Shown here: one piece after another, positions 45,862 through 54,434 of the stretch
Layout of the letters: each line of letters opens with the position of its first letter
Position numbering within the stretch: position 1 is the stretch's first letter
Source: Azophilus sp965214305
GTDB lineage: Bacteria > Pseudomonadota > Gammaproteobacteria > Pseudomonadales > Azotimanducaceae
DNA: 64,000 nucleotides
Assembly: GCA_965214305.1 (NCBI GenBank)
Contig: OZ243949.1
Coordinates: 2,294,001 to 2,358,000 of the forward strand
Direction: 5' to 3'
Notes under the pieces: generated by a model
Databases searched by the model: none
What the model was told of the DNA's origin: nothing
Seen by the model: the letters and a program-made list of their open reading frames with translations, nothing else
Translations under genes and position numbers: made by a program

Positions 45862-48800
45862 ATGACCAGCAACAAGAACCTCTCCCGCACCGGCATTCTT
45901 GCTCCCCTCCTCCTTCTGCCGCTGCTAGCAGGCCTCGCGCCGGCAACGAGCGCCGAAGTCAGTTTCTACGATCGCCCGAAGATTGAGATCAAGGCCGGTC
46001 CCGCGGTCACGGAAGGCGAGCCTATGACCTTCACCCTTCGAGTCACTCCGGCGCAGACGGTGGACTTGGTGGTGCCCGTGCTTATCGAAGATGGCCGTGG
46101 ATTCATCAACTACACCATCCCGGCGGGCACGCGCGAGCTTCCTGCGAGCGTCCCCACGGTCGACAACGAAGTGGATGAGAATGACAGGCGGATAGGCGTG
46201 ACGCCGTACACTGGCCGCACGCAGCCGCTGCGCACCCGTGCCGGCTTTTCCGGTAACGGCTGGAGGCCTTACATATGGATAGTGGTGAAGGACAACGACT
46301 CAGGCGACCGCCCCATCTTGAGCCTCACGAGCGAAGCGCCGGAGATACCTGATTACTGGAACCACACTTGGGTTGACGAAGGCGGTACCGTGGACTTCAC
46401 CATCAAAGCGGAGGGCCAGGCTCCGAAGGAGAGCTTCCAAGTCTGCCTTCATCTGCGGGACTCGCACTACGGCAATGGCAACTTCCTTGCGCAGAAGGAT
46501 GAAGGAACAAAGTGCGTCGTCTTCCCGGCTGGACAGTCCTCGATCACCTTTTCCATGTCTACCTTGGATGACGATGTGCCCGCCCGCGAGGGTTACGACG
46601 ACATTGCTGTCGAACTCCTGCTATCTTCTAACTCTAAATATTACTTAAAGCAAACGGAAACTCTGCGATATGTTCGAGTGTATGACAACGATCGATCCTG
46701 CCCCGCAACCTCGGCTGACTTGGTGCAGGAGGTTCGCCGCTACTACGAGGCGAACCGTAACCGCGCGGATCGCAACTACGGCGAGAACTGGCTGCGGGTG
46801 CTGATTGCCTTCGGTGCGGAGACGCACGCCACACTCCAGCCCTACACGGTGGCCGAGGCCCGTGCGGGCGAGGCGATATGGAGGTCTGGCTGGCGTCCGG
46901 TGCGCGCGGAGCTGGAGCGATTGGAAGCCTGCGGGAGCGCTCTCAGCGGCACCCCCGGGCAACAGAACGAACCGGTGCCGCAAACGCCGGAGGTGAACAT
47001 CACGGCGGTCTCCGGCGGCACCGAAGGCGGCAATGCCACCTTCACGCTGACGGCGACGCCGGCGCCGGCGGCGGATCTTTCAGTGAGCGTGACGGTGACG
47101 GCGGCGGGCGACTACGGCGTGGCGACCGGCGACCGCACGCTGACGATCCCCGCGACCGGCAGCGCGACGCTGACGGTGGCGACCGTGGACGACAGCGCGG
47201 ATGAGCCGAACGGTTCGGTGACGTTGACGCTGAACGCGGGGGACGGCTACGCGGTGGGCGCGCTGTCCTCGCTGGCGGCGGATATCCTGGACGACGACGA
47301 TCCGGTCGCGCCAGCCTTGGAGGATCCAATTGTGCCGGCTTTGGCCTGTACGGCGACCTCGGCGGAGCTGGTGAAGAAGGTGCGCGGCTACTACGAACTG
47401 AACCGCGGGCGCGCCGACCGCAACCACGGCGAAAACTGGCTGCGCGTGCTGATCGCGTTCGGGGCGGAGACGCACGCGACGCTGCGGCCCTACACGTCGG
47501 CGGAGGCGCGCGTCGGGGAGCAGGCGTGGGATGGCTGGCGCGAGGTGCGCGAGGAGCTAGAGCGCCTTGAGGCATGCGCCCCCGCCGTCGATGGTCTCGT
47601 CGGGCAGCAGTCCGAGGTGCAGCAAGCGCCGGAGGTCGCCATCTCCGGCGGCTCGCCGGTGACGGAAGGCGGCGACGCCACCTTCACGCTGACGGCGACG
47701 CCGGCGCCCGCTTCGGACGTTCAGGTGTCGGTGACGGTGTCCGAGACGGGCAGCTTCGCCGCTTCGGGCGAGGCGGGCGCGCGCACGGTGACGGTGGGCG
47801 CGGGCGGCACGGCGGACTTCACGGTGGCGACCGACGATGATGCCGTCGACGAGGCGGACGGCTCGATCGATGCCGCCGTGACCTCCGGCGATGGCTACAC
47901 GGTGGGCAGTTCCGCCTCGGCGAGCGTGGCGGTGTCGGACAACGACGTGGTGCCGGTGGCGAGCTTCGATTCGACCTCGTCGGGCGCGGCCGAGGACGGC
48001 GGCACGCACAATGTGCGGGTCAACTTCAGTCCGGCCCCGGCCGCGGCGCTGACGCTCGAATACACCTTGGGCGACACCAAGTGGGCGGCGACAAGGAATG
48101 CGGACTTCACGGTGGCGGACACGGTCGCAGTGGCCAAGGATGCCACCTATGTGGACATTCCGGTGACCATGATTGACGATGACGCATACGAGCCCTTGGA
48201 GACGGTGAAGCTGGTCCTGACGGATACCGATCACTATGATCTCGGCCTTGTGTCGTCGCACACGCTGTTTATTGACGACGACGAGGTGGATCTGGTGACG
48301 CGGATCCGCGGCTGGACGCGCGAGACCTCGTGCAGTTCGGAGTGCGTAACTCGCTGGAAGCGGGTGCTGAAGGCATTGGGCCCGGTCAAGGTAGATCTTG
48401 TGAGCCTGACGCCGATGACCTCCAGCGAGGCGGAGGAGATCGCTAAACAGGACACCGCGCAGAGCAGCCGCTGGACAGAAGTGATTGCGGCGCTGAAGAA
48501 GCGTGAGGCGCTAGCGCCAACATCCGCCTTCGTGCCGAACGCGGAGCTTGTGGCGAATATCCGGGAGTGGCTTAAAGAAACGCAACACGGCCAGTTGCAT
48601 TCGTACCGCTGGGTGCGGGTGCTGATCGCGCTCGGGGAGGAGACGGGCGACGACGAGCCGATGACGGTGACCGAGGCCCAGAGCTATGTCGATAAGGGCT
48701 GGGACCGATGGGTTGCAGTGGTGGCGGAGCTCAATCGCAAGGCGGCGTGCGATGCCGGCGACACCTCTCAGTGCAGCGGCGTCCCCGTCGGGCAGCAGGC

Positions 48801-51078
48801 CGAAGAACCTGTGCCGCAAACGCCGGAGGTGAACATCACGGCGGTCTCCGGGGGCACTGAAGGCGGGGATGCCACCTTCACGCTGACGGCGACGCCAGCC
48901 CCTGCATCGAGCCTTGCGGTGAGCGTGACGGTGACGGCGACGGGCGACTACGGCGTGACGACCGGCGACCGCACGGTGACGATTCCCGCGACCGGTAGCG
49001 CAACGCTGACGGTGGCGACTGTGGACGACAGCACGGACGAGCCGAACGGCTCGGTGACGCTGGCGCTGAACGCGGGGGACGGCTACGCGGTGGGCGCGCT
49101 GTCCTCGGTGGCGGCGGACATCTTGGACGACGACGATCCGGTCGCGCCAGCCTTGGCGGCCGAGATGTCGCTAACGGTTTCGGTTGACGACGCCGAGGCG
49201 GACGAGGGTGCCGCCATGGACTTCACCATGCGCCTCTCGGCGCCCTCGCCGGGCAAAGCCCATGTGTTCTGGCAGACGCGGGAGACATCGCCGACATCGG
49301 CGACGGAGGGCGTGGACTACAAAGGCGCCCGGTTGTCGGTGGCGGTCTTCCGCAAAGGGGAAACCGAGAAGAGGATATCGGTCTCGACGTTGCGCGACGC
49401 ACACGACGACGATGGCGAGACTTTTGAGGTGGTCATTCACTTGGCGCTCGCGGGGCACGGTGAGACTTTTAAGGTGGCCGTCGCCGACGGAGTGGCCACG
49501 GGCACGATCACGAATGACGGATCGCTACCGGGGGCGTATCTAGCCCGCTTCGGTCGGGCAGTGGCGGAACAGGCGCTAGACGGAATTACTGGCCGCATCG
49601 ACGCGGCGCGCGCGCCGGGAATGCAGGGCAGCTTCGCGGGTTACGCGCTGGGCTTCGGGGTGGCCCCGGACAGGGTAGTTGGCGCGGATGCCGGGTCGGC
49701 GGTGGTCCGCGGGGCGCCGCTAGCGATGTCCGGCATGGCGCGCGGTTTTGATGCGCGTGCGCCACGCTCCGGGGGCTTCGGCACCGGCCCCGGCGGTCCG
49801 GCGGGGCAATCTGCGGCGGCGCGTTCCGGCGCGCTTGGCCTGCGCGATGCCTTGGCCGGATCAAGCTTCACGCTAACCGGCGGCAGCGATGCCTCGGGGG
49901 GCAGCGTGGCGTTTTGGGGCCGCGCATCGCATAGCCGCTTCGACGGTCGCGAGGACTCCCTTTCGCTGGACGGCGAGGTTTCGACGGGGCTTTTGGGCGC
50001 GGATTACGCCCGGGGCGGCTGGCTAGCTGGCCTGGCGCTGGCGCGCAGCGTGAGCGAGGGCGCCTACCGCGATGCGGGCATTGCGCCCCAGCCCGACGGC
50101 CTGTCGGCAGGCGCCGGCGGCGTGGAGGCGACGCTGACGGCGGCGGTGCCCTACGCGGCGGCGCGGCTTTCGGAGCGTTTGAGGATATGGGGCGCGGCGG
50201 GCCTCGGCGGGGGCGAGGTGAGGCTCAAAACGGGGGCAGGCGAGAATATTTCCGCAGGTACGCGCTGGCGCATGGCGGCTGCGGGTTTGCGGGGCGAGCT
50301 ACTATCCGGCGGCGGCGCGGGCCTGTCGTTGGTTTCGGACGCGCTGTGGACGGCGACGGATTCGGAGTCGGTTCCGGGCCTTGCGGCATCGGAGGGGGCC
50401 GCGAGCCGTGCGCGTGCGGGCTTGGAGGGCCGCTACCGGTTCGATCTGGGGCGCGCGTTCGGCGGCGGGGCCTTGTCCGGGGCGAGCCTAATGCCGAGCT
50501 TGGAGGTTGCCGCGCGGCATGACGGCGGAGACGCGGAGACCGGCTTCGGGGTGGATGTCGGCGGTGGCTTGGCATTGTCGGCGCCGTCTCTGGGCTTGGC
50601 GATGGAGGTTCGGGCGCGCGCCTTGGTGGCGCATGCCGACGGCGCGGCGCGGCGGAGCGGGTTCTCGGCATCGCTGGCATGGGACCCGCGTCCCGTATCG
50701 GCGCTCGGATGGTCGCTGTCGCTGCGCCAGGATGTCGGCGGGCCTTCGGGCGGCGGCATCGACGCGCTGTTCTCCGGCGGTCCGTTCGCCGCTACAGGCA
50801 TAAGGTCCGCCGACGCACCGGGCCTCGACGCGTCGCGCTGGACGGCTGAGGCGGGCTACGGCCTATCGGCGTTCGGCGGACGCTTCGTGGGTACGCCGCG
50901 CCTTGGATACGGGAGCTCGCCCTTCGGCCGCGACTACAGCGTCGGCTGGCGGCTGATGCCGATGGCTGATGCCGTCAACGCGCCCGACCTGTCGTTCGGC
51001 CTCACGGCAACCCGCAGGAAGGGCGACACGACCGGAGCGGAGCACGGCATAGTGCTTGATATCGCGCTGCGCTGGTGA
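45862..51078 (+). CDS. Giant autotransporter-like surface protein with Calx-beta-like modules
   Basis: 1738 residues. A signal peptide (NLSRTGILAPLLLLPLLAGL, cleavage near TSA) is followed by about seven Calx-beta-like modules (near residues 38-125, 165-270, 374-484, 587-697, 697-807, 984-1095, 1102-1222; marks such as VTEGGDATFTLTATPAPA and VDDSADEPNGSVTLTLNAG). Between them are four copies of an unrecognised module (280-358, 496-574, 809-880, 892-965; core GENWLRVLIAFGAETHATL). Residues 1223-1738 form an autotransporter-type beta-barrel ending DIALRW with a final aromatic. GAGAAGG precedes the chosen ATG. Role in adhesion or calcium binding is inferred. Confidence 0.82.
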   Translation: MTSNKNLSRTGILAPLLLLPLLAGLAPATSAEVSFYDRPKIEIKAGPAVTEGEPMTFTLRVTPAQTVDLVVPVLIEDGRGFINYTIPAGTRELPASVPTVDNEVDENDRRIGVTPYTGRTQPLRTRAGFSGNGWRPYIWIVVKDNDSGDRPILSLTSEAPEIPDYWNHTWVDEGGTVDFTIKAEGQAPKESFQVCLHLRDSHYGNGNFLAQKDEGTKCVVFPAGQSSITFSMSTLDDDVPAREGYDDIAVELLLSSNSKYYLKQTETLRYVRVYDNDRSCPATSADLVQEVRRYYEANRNRADRNYGENWLRVLIAFGAETHATLQPYTVAEARAGEAIWRSGWRPVRAELERLEACGSALSGTPGQQNEPVPQTPEVNITAVSGGTEGGNATFTLTATPAPAADLSVSVTVTAAGDYGVATGDRTLTIPATGSATLTVATVDDSADEPNGSVTLTLNAGDGYAVGALSSLAADILDDDDPVAPALEDPIVPALACTATSAELVKKVRGYYELNRGRADRNHGENWLRVLIAFGAETHATLRPYTSAEARVGEQAWDGWREVREELERLEACAPAVDGLVGQQSEVQQAPEVAISGGSPVTEGGDATFTLTATPAPASDVQVSVTVSETGSFAASGEAGARTVTVGAGGTADFTVATDDDAVDEADGSIDAAVTSGDGYTVGSSASASVAVSDNDVVPVASFDSTSSGAAEDGGTHNVRVNFSPAPAAALTLEYTLGDTKWAATRNADFTVADTVAVAKDATYVDIPVTMIDDDAYEPLETVKLVLTDTDHYDLGLVSSHTLFIDDDEVDLVTRIRGWTRETSCSSECVTRWKRVLKALGPVKVDLVSLTPMTSSEAEEIAKQDTAQSSRWTEVIAALKKREALAPTSAFVPNAELVANIREWLKETQHGQLHSYRWVRVLIALGEETGDDEPMTVTEAQSYVDKGWDRWVAVVAELNRKAACDAGDTSQCSGVPVGQQAEEPVPQTPEVNITAVSGGTEGGDATFTLTATPAPASSLAVSVTVTATGDYGVTTGDRTVTIPATGSATLTVATVDDSTDEPNGSVTLALNAGDGYAVGALSSVAADILDDDDPVAPALAAEMSLTVSVDDAEADEGAAMDFTMRLSAPSPGKAHVFWQTRETSPTSATEGVDYKGARLSVAVFRKGETEKRISVSTLRDAHDDDGETFEVVIHLALAGHGETFKVAVADGVATGTITNDGSLPGAYLARFGRAVAEQALDGITGRIDAARAPGMQGSFAGYALGFGVAPDRVVGADAGSAVVRGAPLAMSGMARGFDARAPRSGGFGTGPGGPAGQSAAARSGALGLRDALAGSSFTLTGGSDASGGSVAFWGRASHSRFDGREDSLSLDGEVSTGLLGADYARGGWLAGLALARSVSEGAYRDAGIAPQPDGLSAGAGGVEATLTAAVPYAAARLSERLRIWGAAGLGGGEVRLKTGAGENISAGTRWRMAAAGLRGELLSGGGAGLSLVSDALWTATDSESVPGLAASEGAASRARAGLEGRYRFDLGRAFGGGALSGASLMPSLEVAARHDGGDAETGFGVDVGGGLALSAPSLGLAMEVRARALVAHADGAARRSGFSASLAWDPRPVSALGWSLSLRQDVGGPSGGGIDALFSGGPFAATGIRSADAPGLDASRWTAEAGYGLSAFGGRFVGTPRLGYGSSPFGRDYSVGWRLMPMADAVNAPDLSFGLTATRRKGDTTGAEHGIVLDIALRW
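46975..47320 (+). repeat. Direct repeat copy 1 inside the surface-protein gene
   Basis: 346 bases beginning GTGCCGCAAACGCCGGAGG and ending GTCGCGCCAGCCTTGG, nearly identical to 48811-49156. It encodes one Calx-beta-like module and its linker. Confidence 0.85.
48811..49156 (+). repeat. Direct repeat copy 2 inside the surface-protein gene
   Basis: Same 346-base length as copy 1, shifted by 1836 bases and in frame. Differences are scattered single bases (for example GGCGGGC to GGCGACGGGC-type changes), so it is an older duplication or one kept alike by gene conversion. Confidence 0.85.
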
Positions 51079-51230
51079 TGCGCGGACTGTGGCTGCATCC
51101 GGCTTCCACTACGCCTCAGTCTTCCTTGCCCCGCTGGAATACCTTGGTGAATAAAGGGCAGCCGGACATGGACAGAGCCCCGTCGAGCCGGGAGCATTCG
51201 GGCGGCAGGACGGCTAGGGGGAGGCCGAGC

Positions 51231-51310
51231 CTCATTCAACGAAATCGACCGGCCGACGGGGCGGATGAGAGCGGATTTGCAGCCGCGAATTCCTACGGCG
51301 CAGGCTCCTA
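51231..51310. repeat. F1 repeat, right half
   Basis: TCATTCAACGAAATCGACCG, GGGGCGGATGAGAGCGG and the end GCGCAGGCTCCTA follow the F1 copy at 35704-35863. The end is cut by the element starting at 51311. Upstream, 51079-51230 shows nothing recognisable. Confidence 0.7.
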
Positions 51311-51470
51311 GTGTCCTGTCCCGCAAATAAGTGTGATTATTCGTGGCCGTTTCGGCCCCCGGCCGCGTTGCTCCTCCTTCTGTGGGGCCTGCCACAGGGC
51401 GTCGTCGCGCCTTGCCGGGAACCGAAACGGCCTAGCGCCTAAAACCCACTTATTTTACGGGACAGGACAC
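51311..51470. mobile_element. 160-base MITE-like element with 23/24-base inverted ends
   Basis: Ends GTGTCCTGTCCCGCAAATAA (51311) and TTATTTTACGGGACAGGACAC (to 51470, given as 20 bases TATTTTACGGGACAGGACAC) are inverted. The interior GGCCGTTTCGG / CCGAAACGGCC adds a second long palindrome. CTAG occurs at both junctions (TA is duplicated if the G/C pair belongs to the element), as for transposons that target TA or CTAG. No ORF, so it would need a transposase in trans. It sits exactly in the CCTAG end of an F1 repeat. Confidence 0.75.
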
Positions 51471-51518
51471 TAGTGATGAAAATTGTTGAAATATGCGGAC
51501 TGGAAGGGTGGCGCACCA

Positions 51519-52877
51519 TCAATTTTGCCGAATGCGCCCGCTCCACCAAATCGCCAGTTCTCCCATCGCCAAGGTGCCCAATGCACCCCAAAGAACGGCG
51601 TGTTGAATGCCCTCCTCGGGTACATAGACGAAGAGCACCACCGATGCGCCGAGCATCAAAAAACAGAGGTATGCGCCGCCTTTCGCGCCTGCGTTGCCGC
51701 CGGGCAGGCTGAACGGACGCGCTCGCTCGCCGTCGCGGGTGCGGGTGCGGACAAAGGCCAGCATGAGGCCGAGATAGGGCAGTAGAAAGATCACGGCGCT
51801 GAACGCGAACAATGACCAGAACAGTTCTTCGCCGGTTCCCGCCAAGGCTCCGTAGAGAATAAGAATGAAGGTGCTGAACGCTCCCATCACCAGGGCCGCG
51901 CCCATTGGCGTGCCCGAGCGCGTCTCATAGCCCAACCAGGGCGGCAGTTCGCCTTCCCGTGCGGCTTCGGCGGCGGCTCGATTGCAGCCGATGGCCCAGG
52001 TCACGCCGTTGGCGAAGAAGGTATAGAGCGCGCCGATGCCGAGCGCGGTCACTAGGGTTTGGGCGACGGAACCATCGCCGAAGAGACGTTCCAGGGTGGC
52101 GATTAGGCCCTCCACCAAGTCCACCTCCGCCGCCGGGATGGCGGCGAGCACGGCCAAAGTGGCGAAGGTATACAGCAACAGAATCAGCAGTCCGCTAGCC
52201 AAAACCCCGCGCGGCACGTCACGACCGGGGTCGATCATTTCCGCGCTGCTGGCGCTGACCAACTCGAAGCCGAGCATGCCGTAGATGATGGCGGGAATGT
52301 AGGCGAGGCTGCTACCCCAGTCCGGTTTGATGGTCTCGAAGTTGATTGGATTAGCGAATCCCTCGGCCTGCACATGCACTCCTGCCGCCGCGATAATGAC
52401 GACAAAGATCAAGACTTTGACCGTTGCGCCCAGATTCGGCACCCATTTGCCGACGTCCAGCGTCACCATGTTCAGCGCCATGCTCACCCAGGTGAGGCCG
52501 ATACCGATGCCGATTTGCCAGGCGAGCGGCAGCCCCGGAAAGAAAAGCTGGGCCAGAATGCCGGCAAACAAAATGTAAATTGCCGGCAACCAAACGGCGG
52601 TGTTGATCCAATAACACCAGCTGGCCCGCGCTCCCCAGCGGCCACCGAAGGCATCCCGAATCCAAGCGTAGATGCCGCCTTGTTCCGGGTAGGTGCAACC
52701 CATCTCGGCACAGATCAGCGCAAACGGAATGAGGAAGACCACACCAAGAAACAGCCACCAGAAGATTGCCGCGGCCCCAATGGAGGCGGCGGCGGACAAG
52801 GTTTCCAGCAATAGAATCGCCGACACCGTGTACATCACGATGTCCCGTTGGCCGAGGGAGCGGCGCCGCTCGGTCAC
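51519..52877 (-). CDS. APC-superfamily amino acid permease
   Basis: 452 residues, about 12 membrane segments. The first helix region RRRSLGQRDIVMYTVSAILLLETL, then CAEMGCTYPEQGGIYAWIRDAFG, is characteristic of APC transporters. Uptake of an amino acid or amine is expected, and its pairing with a class III aminotransferase points to polyamines, beta-alanine or GABA. The start is taken as GTG at 52877, one base from the aminotransferase stop; an overlapping upstream ATG at 52934 is possible. Confidence 0.88.
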   Translation of the reverse strand: MTERRRSLGQRDIVMYTVSAILLLETLSAAASIGAAAIFWWLFLGVVFLIPFALICAEMGCTYPEQGGIYAWIRDAFGGRWGARASWCYWINTAVWLPAIYILFAGILAQLFFPGLPLAWQIGIGIGLTWVSMALNMVTLDVGKWVPNLGATVKVLIFVVIIAAAGVHVQAEGFANPINFETIKPDWGSSLAYIPAIIYGMLGFELVSASSAEMIDPGRDVPRGVLASGLLILLLYTFATLAVLAAIPAAEVDLVEGLIATLERLFGDGSVAQTLVTALGIGALYTFFANGVTWAIGCNRAAAEAAREGELPPWLGYETRSGTPMGAALVMGAFSTFILILYGALAGTGEELFWSLFAFSAVIFLLPYLGLMLAFVRTRTRDGERARPFSLPGGNAGAKGGAYLCFLMLGASVVLFVYVPEEGIQHAVLWGALGTLAMGELAIWWSGRIRQN

Positions 52878-52878
52878 A

Positions 52879-54237
52879 TCAGTTGATCCCGTAGTGTGCG
52901 GCGGTGCGGTCAAGTGCCCGTACCAAGCGATCAAACAACAGGTCCAGTTCCTCTTGCGTGCAGACCAGGGGCGGTGCGCTGATAATGCTGTCGCGCACCG
53001 CCCGTACCATCAGACCCGAGTCGATGGCGGCATCGCGGCAAACAAGGCCGGCCTTGCCGCCCGGTTCGAGCCGGGCCCGGGTTGGTGCGTCGCGTACCAG
53101 TTCGAGACAACCGAGCATCCCGACTGCGCGCGCTTCACCGACGATGGGGTGGTTGCTCAATTCGGCAAAGCGCGAGGCCCAATAAGGGGCGATGGATTGG
53201 GCAACATATTCGTTGATGCCCAGTTCCCGGTAGAGATCGAGGGCCGCCATCCCCGCCGCGCAGGCAGCGGGGTGTCCGGAATAGGTGAAACCGTGCGCGA
53301 ACTCGCCACCACGGCCGGTCAGCACTTCGGCAACGCGCTTGCCGAGGATAACGCCGCCAAGCGGTTGGTAGCCGCTGGTAACGCCCTTGGCGAATGTGAT
53401 CAGATCCGGTTTGGTGCCGAAGTGTTCACAAGCAAACCAATGCCCGACGCGCCCGAAACCGCAGATTACCTCGTCGCTGATGAGCAGCACATCGCGTTCG
53501 TCGAGAATCCGTTGCACCGCTGGCCAATAGGTCGATGGCGGGATCACCACCCCCCCGGCGCCCTGCACCGGCTCGCCGATAAAGGCGGCCACCCGGTCGG
53601 CCCCCAGGGCGTCGATCTTCTCCGCCACGGCTTGGGCGGCTTGGCGCCCAAATTCCTCCGCCGACAGTTCGCCGCCGTTGTCGAACCAATACGGCTGCGC
53701 GACATGGTGAATATAGGGCAGCGGCTTGAATTGCTTGTGCATATACGACATCCCGCCCAGGCTGGCCGATGCAATGGTGCTGCCGTGATAGGCGTTCTCG
53801 CGGCTTAGGATGAGTTTTTTTTCCGGCTTGCCGATCAGGTCGAAGTAGCGGTGTACGAGGCGAATATTCGTGTCATTGGCTTCGGAGCCGGAATTGCTGA
53901 GAAAAACGTGGCTGAATCCGACGGGTGCCACCTTCAGCAAGGCCGCGACCAACCCCACCGCCGCCTCGTTGGCACAGCCGAAAAAGCTGTTGTAATAGGG
54001 CAGGCGTTCGAGTTGCTCGGCCACCGCGCGCACGATCTTGGGTTGGCTGTAGCCGAGGTTTACGCACCAAAGCCCGGACATTCCATCAAGCAGCCTTTGC
54101 CCCTCGGTGTCTTCGATAAAGACGCCCTCGGCGCGTGCGTAGATGCGCCCGCCGCTCTTCCGGTAGGCGGCGAAGTCGGTGAAGGGGTGAAGGTACTGTT
54201 GGCGGTCGAGTTCCCGCAAGGTCTTGGTTGATGCCAT
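52879..54237 (-). CDS. Class III (omega) aminotransferase
   Basis: 452 residues, PLP-dependent. LWCVNLGYSQPKIVRAVAEQ, VFLSNSGSEANDTNIRLVHRY, NAYHGSTIASASLGGM, the acidic pair DEVICGFGRVG and the PLP lysine in ITFAKGVTSGYQPLGG are present. It resembles the putrescine/beta-alanine-pyruvate group (SpuC-like). GGAAAG lies before the ATG at 54237. Probably an operon with the permease. Confidence 0.93.
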   Translation of the reverse strand: MASTKTLRELDRQQYLHPFTDFAAYRKSGGRIYARAEGVFIEDTEGQRLLDGMSGLWCVNLGYSQPKIVRAVAEQLERLPYYNSFFGCANEAAVGLVAALLKVAPVGFSHVFLSNSGSEANDTNIRLVHRYFDLIGKPEKKLILSRENAYHGSTIASASLGGMSYMHKQFKPLPYIHHVAQPYWFDNGGELSAEEFGRQAAQAVAEKIDALGADRVAAFIGEPVQGAGGVVIPPSTYWPAVQRILDERDVLLISDEVICGFGRVGHWFACEHFGTKPDLITFAKGVTSGYQPLGGVILGKRVAEVLTGRGGEFAHGFTYSGHPAACAAGMAALDLYRELGINEYVAQSIAPYWASRFAELSNHPIVGEARAVGMLGCLELVRDAPTRARLEPGGKAGLVCRDAAIDSGLMVRAVRDSIISAPPLVCTQEELDLLFDRLVRALDRTAAHYGIN

Positions 54238-54312
54238 CTTTCCAATCAATACAAGCCGTTGGTTACCAAGCCGACTATACTCGTTTCAAGCGGAGCCTGG
54301 AGGATTCATGAC

Positions 54313-54434
54313 TAACCCGCCCATCTCGCCAATTGCCTGCTGCGCACGCCAATGCATCACCCGGGCTTGACCGCGCTCCCTGTGGCGACCTTGACACCCT
54401 ATCAAGTACGTCTGTTGGTGAGATATGCGCGCTA
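54313..54434. repeat. F5 repeat, complete copy, containing a gene start
   Basis: Left end TAACCCGCCCATCTCGCCAA and right end TTGGTGAGATATGCGCGCTA are inverted at 15 of 20 bases; TGCCTGCTGCGCACGCCAAT in the left part also appears at 28440 and 62013. The ATG at 54425 in the right end starts the TPR-sulfotransferase gene. Confidence 0.65.
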
